Assembly: GCA_021785315.1 (NCBI GenBank)
Contig: JAJYFX010000180.1
Location: 1 to 5,102, forward strand
Source of the DNA: Actinomycetes bacterium
GTDB taxonomy: Bacteria > Actinomycetota > Acidimicrobiia > Acidimicrobiales > Acidimicrobiaceae
DNA: 5,102 nt
Direction of reading: 5' to 3'
Within the stretch, counting starts at the first letter, position 1, and every line of letters begins with the position of its first letter. A program made the translations under genes and the position numbers. Positions 1 through 5,102 of the stretch are shown here, in pieces. The notes beneath the pieces were generated by a model. The model had not been told where the DNA came from. It saw only the letters and a list, made by a program, of their open reading frames with translations, and did not search any database.

Positions 1-209
1 GATCGTCAAAGGTCCAACGTGGAAAACTACGGGAATTGGCCGCATTTATAATTCCTTGTTTTTGAGATATTGCATTTGCTCAGCTAACATTCTATAGGCC
101 GATCCACCGAGTTAAGTATCGGTGCAAAGTGTGCGAATGCGCAGATGCTTCTGCAGCCTTAGGTAAGCAGGCGTCGAGCTTTCGGTGTCTGGTTAAAAGT
201 CATTGTTGT
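1..209 (+). pseudogene. Decayed C-terminal remnant of a TnpB-like (IS200/IS605/IS607) gene
   Basis: No intact reading frame spans this stretch, but pieces in successive frames match the order of motifs in the C-terminal half of TnpB. Bases 16-48 (frame 1) read NVENYGNWPHL, like the segment after the RuvC-II glutamate (typically EDLNV..M..NR.LA). A stop follows. Bases 66-98 (frame 3) read DIAFAQLTFYR, like the family's DAGF.E.RRQL.YK helix. The same frame then gives CKVCEC (123-140) and QASSFRC (168-188), resembling the TnpB zinc finger (C..C, about 16 residues, C..C); the fourth Cys is replaced by LVKSH. The spacing between helix and finger is shorter than usual, so internal deletion as well as frameshift is implied. 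TnpB is an RNA-guided nuclease; this copy cannot encode one. The identification rests on remembered family motifs and is moderate at best. The remnant ends about 20 bp before the SDR start codon, so the upstream region of that gene appears to be derived from it. Confidence 0.5.
70..98 (+). promoter_or_regulatory. Possible promoter for the SDR gene
   Basis: TTGCAT (70-75) and TATAGG (93-98) are separated by 17 bp, an acceptable sigma-70-type arrangement with an imperfect match in both boxes. It would give a leader of about 120 nt ahead of the SDR start. It lies inside the presumed tnpB remnant. No stronger pair was seen between here and the gene, but chance occurrence is quite possible. Confidence 0.2.
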
Positions 210-228
210 CTATCTGTAAGGTTGGTCA

Positions 229-993
229 ATGGACTCAACGTCAATATTTCGCCTTGATGGGAAGGTGGCTATTGTCACCGGTGCCTCGTCAGGGATCGGA
301 GCACACTTGGCGCACGTGTTAGCTAACGCTGGTGCCCAAGTTGTTCTGGCTGCTCGTCGCCAAGATAAGTTAGATTCTGTAGTTTCTGAAATCGGTCCAG
401 CTGCCTCTGGGTTTCAGTGTGATGTGACCAAGGACTCAGACTTGCAAGCTCTCGTCGATTTCGCTGTAAATAAATTTAATCGGATAGACATTTGTATCAA
501 TAATGCTGGAACGAGTGATCCTGAACCAGCCGAAAAGGAATCTCCCGAAAAGTTCAGATCTATCATGGCAATCAACCTGGAAAGCGTATTCGTTCTCTCG
601 CAACTGGTTGGTCGGGTGATGTTGGATGCTGGCGAAGGGTCCATTGTCAACATTTCATCAATCGCTGGTTTGCTTGCCTCCGGCCAGATACCTCAGGCGT
701 CATATGCTGCGTCAAAAGCAGCTGTCGTTAATCTCACCCGGGAACTAGCGGCGCAATGGGCTCGCCGAGGAGTGAGAGTCAACGCCATAGCACCCGGCTG
801 GTTCCCGACGGAGCTGACTCACGATATGTTCGGTGATCCCCATGGTCAGGAATTTATACGCAAGAGGTGCCCCATGGGCAGGACTGGTGAACTGGGAGAA
901 CTGGATGGTGCTCTGCTGCTGCTCGCTTCTAAGGCGGGAAGCTATATCACCGGCGAAACGATAGTGATAGATGGCGGATGGACAATCATTTAG
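229..993 (+). CDS. SDR family NAD(P)-dependent oxidoreductase
   Basis: A 254-residue classical short-chain dehydrogenase/reductase, the normal length for the family; it reduces carbonyls or oxidises alcohols in the cytoplasm with NAD(P)(H). Visible in order: the Rossmann cofactor motif TGASSGIG (17-24); AARR at the end of beta-2 (41-44), where arginines and no acidic residue suggest NADP(H); D65 in the CDV motif; NNAG (91-94); structural N116; catalytic S144 in NISS, then Y159 and K163 in YAASK; the PG pair (189-190); and the C-terminal IDGG (247-250). The segment SGQIPQASYAASK makes the Ser-Tyr spacing about two residues longer than in FabG-like members, as in one subgroup of bacterial SDRs. 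The ATG is preceded by AAGG at 218-221 with a 7-nt spacer, a modest ribosome site. The gene is convergent with the quinone oxidoreductase, and no terminator hairpin is visible in the 32 bp between them. The substrate cannot be assigned: FabG-like, glucose-dehydrogenase-like and sugar-alcohol roles all remain possible. Confidence 0.93.
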   Translation: MDSTSIFRLDGKVAIVTGASSGIGAHLAHVLANAGAQVVLAARRQDKLDSVVSEIGPAASGFQCDVTKDSDLQALVDFAVNKFNRIDICINNAGTSDPEPAEKESPEKFRSIMAINLESVFVLSQLVGRVMLDAGEGSIVNISSIAGLLASGQIPQASYAASKAAVVNLTRELAAQWARRGVRVNAIAPGWFPTELTHDMFGDPHGQEFIRKRCPMGRTGELGELDGALLLLASKAGSYITGETIVIDGGWTII

Positions 994-1025
994 GAGTCCG
1001 TCACTTGGGAAAATGCTGGCGATAG

Positions 1026-1964
1026 TCAGAAAGTCAGAATGATCTTGCCCATTTTCCCAGGCTTGGTAAACATTTCATATGCCTGGCGTACCTCAGAGAA
1101 AGGATAAGTCGCTGCTATCGTTACCGGTAATTTATCCGGTCCGAAGAGCGGCAGAACGTGTGTCATCATCTCCTGAATGAGTGACGCCTTGGCATGGGTA
1201 GAGCGTGCTCTTAGAGTGGATCCAAAAATCCTGGCTCGTTTTGCCATAAGGATCCTGAGATCGATTTCGCTTTTGGCTCCCGAACTTATCCCAATAACTG
1301 AAATCCGCCCCTCCGTGGCTAAATTGGCCAGGTTGGCTTGCATGTTTGGGGCTCCTACGAGTTCCAATATTACGTTATATGGTCCATAGCGTTCTGAGTC
1401 GGAAGGAACAATTGGCACAGCACCAAGTTGTCTGAGGATGTCATGGTGTTCGAGGTGCCTTGCGGACGCGATTACCTGTGCATTCATGGCTAGACCCAGC
1501 GCTATAGCGCTAAGTCCAACACCGCCGGCTGCACCATTAATTAGCAGTTTATCCGACCACTGGAGGTTGGCCTGGCGCACGAGCGCGTCATATGCGGTGA
1601 AATAGGTCTCGCAAAATCCTCCAGCGCTGATTAGATCCATCTCTTTTGGCACGGGGATCGCGTTCGTGTAATGGATTTTGCAGAGTTCGGCCTGTGCGGC
1701 GCCGCCAACGACGCCCATAACAGAGTCGCCAATGTTGAATCCAGAAACCTGATCACCCATTTCCTTAATTATTCCGGCTAGCTCCAGGCCAGGAATATAT
1801 TGCGGAATACCTGGCGGTGCTGGATAGAGTCCGTTTTTCTGCAACACATCGGCGGCATTGAGCCCGGCCGCCTTGACTTCGACCAATAGTTCCTCTGATC
1901 CGCAAATCGGATCTGGAGCTTCGCCGACTTGAACTTGTTTGTCAACAATAGTTACCGCTCGCAT
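1026..1964 (-). CDS. Zinc-free NAD(P)H:quinone oxidoreductase, PIG3/QOR type (MDR superfamily)
   Basis: A 312-residue medium-chain dehydrogenase/reductase of the quinone oxidoreductase group, expected to transfer electrons from NADPH to quinones or reactive enones in the cytoplasm. The N-terminal GroES-like domain contains GLNAADVLQKNGLYP (34-48) and PGLELAG (58-64), typical of the PIG3/TED2 branch. The Cys and His ligands of the catalytic zinc of alcohol dehydrogenases are absent. The Rossmann motif NGAAGGVG lies at 143-150, STLRAR at 249-254 and the family ending GKIILTF at 306-312. An open frame extends eight codons further upstream (a TTG at 1988, an ATG at 1976), but the ATG at 1964 is preferred: GGAGGG (1974-1969) sits 4 nt before it and the protein then begins MRAV, as family members do. 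The NlpC/P60 gene ends 61 nt upstream on the same strand, so co-transcription is possible. The substrate is not predictable. Confidence 0.9.
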   Translation of the reverse strand: MRAVTIVDKQVQVGEAPDPICGSEELLVEVKAAGLNAADVLQKNGLYPAPPGIPQYIPGLELAGIIKEMGDQVSGFNIGDSVMGVVGGAAQAELCKIHYTNAIPVPKEMDLISAGGFCETYFTAYDALVRQANLQWSDKLLINGAAGGVGLSAIALGLAMNAQVIASARHLEHHDILRQLGAVPIVPSDSERYGPYNVILELVGAPNMQANLANLATEGRISVIGISSGAKSEIDLRILMAKRARIFGSTLRARSTHAKASLIQEMMTHVLPLFGPDKLPVTIAATYPFSEVRQAYEMFTKPGKMGKIILTF

Positions 1965-1968
1965 ATCA

Positions 1969-1974
1969 CCCTCC
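1969..1974 (-). promoter_or_regulatory. Strong ribosome binding site deciding the oxidoreductase start
   Basis: On the minus strand the sequence reads ATGGAGGGTGATATG. The GGAGGG core lies four bases before the ATG at 1964. The upstream in-frame ATG at 1976 overlaps the GGAGGG and has no such site of its own, so the downstream ATG is the likely start. Confidence 0.7.
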
Positions 1975-2025
1975 ATTGCTTTGCACAATAGGCAGTCTAT
2001 TTAGCGATTGCGGTATAGGCGAGTT

Positions 2026-3189
2026 CTAGGGTCTTCCAGCACCCACAGGGACTCCGTCCCAATACATTCCCGAGACCTCTACGGGTGAGGCTTCATTAAG
2101 CGCCTGGATTACCTGACCACCGCCGATATAAATTGCCACGTGACTAATGGGTGAGTAGTAGAAAATCAGGTCGCCTGGCTGTAGTGCGGAAAGTGAGACC
2201 CTCGTGGTGTCATTGTACTGCGCTGCTGCAGAATGGGGCAGGTAGATTCCCGCCTTTGCGTACACGAATGCGGTCAGCCCCGAACAGTCGAATACGTTCG
2301 GACCTGCACCACCGAATACGTAGGGTTTGCCGAGTTCCTGGCGGGCCCATGAGAGCGCCGTGGCTATTTGGCCAGAACTGAGGCCTGGAGTGGAACCGCC
2401 AGAACTGAGGCCTGGAGAGGAACGGCCAGATCCTGAACCCGATGATATTGGGGAGGACGCCCCGGATGCGGGAAAACTGAAGGTTACTTCCCGGGCCCTT
2501 GCGGCTGCAGCAGCGGCAGCCTGTTGAGCCTGAAGCTCCTGTTGCTGCTTAACCAGTGTGGCGATTGTGGAATTTACGGAATTAAGCTGTGCCGTTTCCT
2601 GATTTACCGCTACTTGAGCAGCATCTTTGGCGCTGCTGACTTGATGAACCATGGCGACTGCCTGCGTTTGCAGAGTCTTAAGTGAACTTTGCTGTATTTT
2701 CAAATTCTGAGTGGTCTCTTGATATGAAGCCACTAGGTCCGTTTGCGAATTTGTAACAGTATTCAGGTACTCTTGGCGGACCGAGGCCTCTGTAGGGCTC
2801 TCGCTCAGAAGCGCCGAAAATTCAGGCAAGTTTCCGCCGGTTATGTAAGCGTTGATCGCTTCCTGTGAGAGTTGAGACTTGATTGCAACGATTTGCGCTT
2901 GAGTTTGCGAGATTTGAGTTTGCTGGGTACTGACTTGTTGGTTGATTTTCGTCAGAGAGAGTTGCGCTTGGTCATAGCGTTCCGCTAAGGCTGAAACTTG
3001 TCCCCCGAGATAATTCAACCTTGCCGTTATTGTTGCCGCCTGCGCTTGCTCTTCTGCAATAGTTTGGGCGCTGGCCACTCCTCCAGTTGGAAGAAGCTGA
3101 GCAAAGGAGGCTGCCCCTATCATTAGAAAGGCCAGTGTGGTTTTTCTTTTTGGCGAAGTTGTCCGTTTCAACTTCACTTTTGAGATCAT
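2026..3189 (-). CDS. Secreted coiled-coil NlpC/P60 (C40) peptidoglycan hydrolase
   Basis: This encodes an exported cell-wall endopeptidase, likely cleaving peptide stems of peptidoglycan. Counting from the ATG at 3189 (387 aa): a Lys/Arg-rich start and hydrophobic stretch LAFLMIGAASFA form a signal peptide with probable cleavage after GVASA (residue 41); residues 44-227 are rich in Gln, Ala, Ser and Thr and look like long coiled-coil helices; an Ala run precedes a Ser/Gly/Pro linker (about 238-273); the NlpC/P60 domain fills 275-387. Catalytic Cys302 is in FDCSG and His350 in SHVAIYIG; the third polar position, 12 residues after the His, is Gln362. A coiled coil plus C-terminal NlpC/P60 is the plan of RipC/CwlO-type hydrolases, some of which are controlled by FtsEX; control here is inference. 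The frame stays open to a TTG at 3213, and a GTG at 3177 is also possible. No start has a good ribosome site, so the ATG was chosen. The gene is divergent from fumC. Confidence 0.9.
   Translation of the reverse strand: MISKVKLKRTTSPKRKTTLAFLMIGAASFAQLLPTGGVASAQTIAEEQAQAATITARLNYLGGQVSALAERYDQAQLSLTKINQQVSTQQTQISQTQAQIVAIKSQLSQEAINAYITGGNLPEFSALLSESPTEASVRQEYLNTVTNSQTDLVASYQETTQNLKIQQSSLKTLQTQAVAMVHQVSSAKDAAQVAVNQETAQLNSVNSTIATLVKQQQELQAQQAAAAAAARAREVTFSFPASGASSPISSGSGSGRSSPGLSSGGSTPGLSSGQIATALSWARQELGKPYVFGGAGPNVFDCSGLTAFVYAKAGIYLPHSAAAQYNDTTRVSLSALQPGDLIFYYSPISHVAIYIGGGQVIQALNEASPVEVSGMYWDGVPVGAGRP
2371..2424 (-). repeat. Tandem 27-bp repeat in the peptidase linker
   Basis: Two adjacent 27-bp units (2371-2397 and 2398-2424) differ at only two positions, and a third unit begins (GCCAGA, 2425-2430). 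They encode the nine-residue units RSSPGLSSG and GSTPGLSSG in the flexible linker between coiled coil and catalytic domain. The unit length preserves frame, so copy number could vary without breaking the protein. Confidence 0.9.
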
Positions 3190-3360
3190 CCAAAATGGTT
3201 TCACGACGTTCAAGAATCTAGTCCGGGAAGCCAGGCCTACGCTTGCTATTTGGAAACTTAATTTGACGGCGGGGCGAACGCGCAGGTGATGAGGGATAAA
3301 TTTAAGCGGTATGAAAAGTCACGGATTTGACGAAATTGAGAATAATCCTTGGAATAGTTT

Positions 3361-3387
3361 TGAATGTCGGTGTTGTGAATGTCGGTG
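3361..3387 (+). repeat. 12-bp direct repeat upstream of fumC
   Basis: TGAATGTCGGTG occurs exactly at 3361-3372 and again at 3376-3387, a 15-bp period. The second copy overlaps the presumed -35 box and spacer of the fumC promoter, so the pair could be a regulator site or a simple local duplication. No known operator is recognised. Confidence 0.8.
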
Positions 3388-3401
3388 GAAGTGAATTTAA
3401 T
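3373..3401 (+). promoter_or_regulatory. Probable fumC promoter
   Basis: TTGTGA (3373-3378) and TTTAAT (3396-3401) are 17 bp apart, matching sigma-70-type consensus at four and five of six positions. Transcription would start near 3408, giving a leader of about 65 nt. The region downstream is AT-rich. This is the best promoter-like pair I found in the divergent region; I saw no comparably good pair for the peptidase on the other strand. Confidence 0.45.
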
Positions 3402-3456
3402 TAGCTAGTTGTTTTAATTTTGACTAGTTTTGTTTCTTTGGGTTGCGGATTGTTGA

Positions 3457-3463
3457 GAGGTGA
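3457..3463 (+). promoter_or_regulatory. fumC ribosome binding site
   Basis: GAGGTGA lies eight bases before the ATG at 3472 and complements the 3' end of 16S rRNA well. It supports the chosen fumC start. Confidence 0.75.
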
Positions 3464-3471
3464 GATAACAG

Positions 3472-4863
3472 ATGTCTCAAAGTGAAGAATTTCGAATCGA
3501 GCATGACTCGATGGGAGAGGTTCGAGTTCCCAGCACTGCCAAATGGCAGGCTCAGACACAAAGGGCTGTGGAGAACTTCCCGATTTCAGGTTTGCGAATA
3601 AGCAGGTCACTGATTTGGGCCTTGGCCACTATCAAAGGCGCCGCCGCGAAGCAGAACGCGAACCTCGGAGTCATCGACCCCAAGGTTGCAGATGCGATAT
3701 ATTCTGCGGCAGTCCGCGTGGCGGATGGAGACTATGACGATCATTTCCCCGTCGATGTGTATCAGACGGGATCCGGGACTTCATCGAATATGAACATGAA
3801 CGAAGTGCTTTCGACCTTGGCCGGTGAAACGCTAGGCCAAATGGTCAAGCCAAATGATGACACTAATGCGTCTCAGTCATCGAACGACGTTTTCCCCTCA
3901 GCAATTCATCTTGCCGCAACGAGTTTGCTAAAAAATACGCTCATACCAGCCCTGAATAATCTAGCGGAAGCCTTGTCGGCCAAAAGTGATGAGTTCAGTG
4001 ACGTGGTAAAGTCTGGACGAACGCACTTGATGGATGCCACTCCAGTAACCTTGGGTCAAGAATTTTCGGGATACGCCTCCCAGGTCAAATACGGGGTAGA
4101 GAGAGTCAACTCGATCCTTGCCCGCGTGGGGGAATTGCCACTTGGAGGTACTGCGGTGGGCACCGGGATAAACGCTCCGGCTGAATTTGCCCGAGGTACC
4201 ATTGAGATTCTGGTTTCTTCGACCGGCCTCCCGTTGTCGGAAGCACGAGACCACTTTGAGGCTCAGAGCGCCAGAGACGCACTTGTTGAAGCTTCCGGAG
4301 TCATGCGCACCATAGCCGTTTCTTTTTACAAGATTGCAAATGATTTGAGATGGATGTCTTCGGGCCCCCGCTGCGGATTGGGCGAGATTCACCTGCCTGA
4401 TCTCCAGCCTGGATCTTCAATCATGCCCGGGAAGGTCAATCCTGTCGTCCCAGAGGCGGTTTGTCAGGTCGTCGCCCAGGTGATAGGGAATGATGCGGCG
4501 GTAGCTTTTGGTGGATCTGCCGGAAATCTGGAGCTGAACGTGATGCTTCCAGTGATCGCGAGAAACCTCATAGAGTCGATCTCACTGTTGGCTTCAGTGG
4601 CCAATGCGCTAGCTGACAAGTGTATATCTGGTATTGAGGCGGATCGCGAAAGGTGCCTCAGTTACGCATTGTCCAGCCCTTCGATCGGCACAGCCCTGAA
4701 TCCTTACATTGGATACGAGGCAGCCGCGAAGGTGATCAAGAAATCTCTAAAGGAGAAGAAGGATCTCCGAGCTGTGGTGCTTGAGGAGGGACTCCTGAGT
4801 CCGGAAGAAGCGGACAGGGCACTCGACGTGATGGCTATGACAAAGGGCGGAATTCTCAAATAG
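3472..4863 (+). CDS. fumC: Class II fumarate hydratase (fumarase C)
   Basis: Fumarase interconverts fumarate and L-malate in the TCA cycle; class II enzymes are iron-free cytoplasmic homotetramers. The protein is complete at 463 aa, the usual length. Family landmarks in order: [13 protein letters not shown] (99-111), [11 protein letters not shown] (134-144), [16 protein letters not shown] (182-197) with the catalytic-site His185, and the fumarase/aspartase signature [11 protein letters not shown] (314-324) with the catalytic-loop Ser315 and with Lys321 and Asn323. The three conserved regions of the superfamily are all intact, so activity is expected. [14 protein letters not shown] and the ending [14 protein letters not shown] resemble actinobacterial FumC more than E. 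coli FumC. The secondary B-site motif, usually VHPNDD or VHPNDH, reads VKPNDD here, with Lys126 in place of His. Aspartase and argininosuccinate lyase are less likely given the overall match to FumC. The start is supported by a GAGGTGA site. No terminator hairpin is visible between the stop codon and the tnpB remnant. Confidence 0.97.
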   Translation: MSQSEEFRIEHDSMGEVRVPSTAKWQAQTQRAVENFPISGLRISRSLIWALATIKGAAAKQNANLGVIDPKVADAIYSAAVRVADGDYDDHFPVDVYQTGSGTSSNMNMNEVLSTLAGETLGQMVKPNDDTNASQSSNDVFPSAIHLAATSLLKNTLIPALNNLAEALSAKSDEFSDVVKSGRTHLMDATPVTLGQEFSGYASQVKYGVERVNSILARVGELPLGGTAVGTGINAPAEFARGTIEILVSSTGLPLSEARDHFEAQSARDALVEASGVMRTIAVSFYKIANDLRWMSSGPRCGLGEIHLPDLQPGSSIMPGKVNPVVPEAVCQVVAQVIGNDAAVAFGGSAGNLELNVMLPVIARNLIESISLLASVANALADKCISGIEADRERCLSYALSSPSIGTALNPYIGYEAAAKVIKKSLKEKKDLRAVVLEEGLLSPEEADRALDVMAMTKGGILK

Positions 4864-4894
4864 CCGTTGCCGCTGAGTAATCTATAGCGATCAT

Positions 4895-5102
4895 CAAGCG
4901 ACGTCCCCTTGCGGGTAGCGTTCTTTGACTTCTTCCAGTTGTCCAGCGCTTTTGCAAGATCAGCGATACCCGAGTCGTAAGCCTCCTTGGAATTAGCGGC
5001 CCACCATGGAGCGACATCATCCTTGGTCTGATTCCAACTCTTTCGTAATGCAGGGAGTGTCCAGGGGACGGATATGTGGTTGGGATCTTCAAACTTGGCA
5101 TC
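4895..5102 (-). pseudogene. tnpB: Truncated N-terminal fragment of a TnpB (IS200/IS605/IS607 family) gene
   Basis: Reading the minus strand inward from the window edge (first codon 5102-5100), the frame gives PWTLPALRKSWNQTKDDV, APWWAANSKEAYDSG and IADLAKALDNWKKSK in succession. This closely resembles the N-terminal helical region of actinobacterial TnpB proteins (typically PWTLPALR..WN..K..VAPWWAENSKEAY..G...L..AL.NW..S..G.RKG). Family members continue with RRVGFPRFK and then the RuvC-like nuclease core. Here similarity ends after RKG near 4905; dropping one base in the GGGG run at 4905-4908 would add GRR before it is lost altogether. The remaining 30-40 bp to the fumC stop do not look like tnpB. 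The catalytic domain, zinc finger and guide-RNA-encoding 3' end are therefore missing and the fragment cannot encode an active nuclease. The start lies beyond the right edge. The same frame stays open into antisense fumC, which is probably fortuitous. Confidence 0.8.

Noticed and set aside
47..52. A perfect TATAAT hexamer near the left edge
   Set aside because: No reasonable -35 box lies 16-18 bp upstream, and it sits in the presumed tnpB remnant.
1987..2001. A small inverted repeat (AATAG, 5-nt loop, CTATT) between the peptidase and oxidoreductase genes
   Set aside because: The stem is only five AT-rich base pairs with no T run after it, too weak to call a terminator.
2151..2527. Plus-strand open frames opposite the NlpC/P60 gene
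   Set aside because: They are antisense to the catalytic domain and linker, with low-complexity Pro/Glu/Arg protein produced by the linker repeat.
3405..3427. An inverted repeat CTAGT...ACTAG in the fumC leader
   Set aside because: Five-base arms separated by 13 AT-rich bases are likely by chance.
3190..3471. A ydaO-type (c-di-AMP) riboswitch upstream of the NlpC/P60 gene, as seen before some actinobacterial cell-wall hydrolases
   Set aside because: I looked on the minus strand for its conserved sequence blocks and paired stems and found none.
3961..4392. A 143-codon minus-strand frame inside fumC
   Set aside because: It is fully antisense to the conserved fumarase core, and its protein shows no recognisable domain; it is a shadow frame.
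4856..5101. An 81-codon minus-strand ATG frame starting at 5101
   Set aside because: It overlaps the tnpB remnant in a different frame and its protein resembles nothing recognisable; the neighbouring frame carries the TnpB signature.
1..5102. A new defence, CRISPR or toxin-antitoxin system
   Set aside because: The four complete genes belong to well-known metabolic and cell-wall families, no regularly spaced repeat array is present, and the only mobile-element content is non-functional tnpB debris.

Overview
The window is an ordinary stretch of bacterial chromosome with four complete genes. It is bounded at both ends by what look like remnants of TnpB-type (IS200/IS605/IS607 family) genes. 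Base composition is close to balanced by eye. FumC and the TnpB remnant at the right end resemble actinobacterial versions of their families, so I suspect an actinobacterium of moderate GC, for example an Acidimicrobiia-like lineage. That placement is inference from remembered family sequences and is low confidence.

Layout. Positions 1 to about 209 (+) hold a decayed piece resembling the C-terminal part of a TnpB: a RuvC-region motif, then after frame slips a zinc-finger-like Cys cluster. A short-chain dehydrogenase/reductase follows at 229-993 (+). Convergent to it, across only 32 bp, is a zinc-free quinone oxidoreductase of the PIG3/QOR type (1026-1964, -). About 61 bp upstream of that gene and on the same strand is a secreted NlpC/P60 cell-wall hydrolase with an N-terminal coiled coil (2026-3189, -). 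A divergent intergenic region of roughly 280 bp (3190-3471) carries a plausible fumC promoter and a 12-bp direct repeat. It leads into a complete class II fumarase (fumC, 3472-4863, +). Immediately after fumC, the minus strand from the right edge down to about 4895 encodes the N-terminal part of another TnpB, which loses similarity about 30-40 bp from the fumC stop codon.

The four intact genes do not form one pathway. Fumarase is a central TCA-cycle enzyme. The NlpC/P60 protein is a peptidoglycan hydrolase. The SDR and the quinone oxidoreductase are nicotinamide-dependent redox enzymes whose substrates cannot be read from sequence. The peptidase and oxidoreductase genes could be co-transcribed.

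I see no undescribed multi-gene system. The most interesting observation is the pair of tnpB remnants: a C-terminal piece at the left and an N-terminal piece at the right, on opposite strands and pointing towards each other. This arrangement would result if an inversion broke a single tnpB gene, but two unrelated decayed insertions are equally possible from this window alone.
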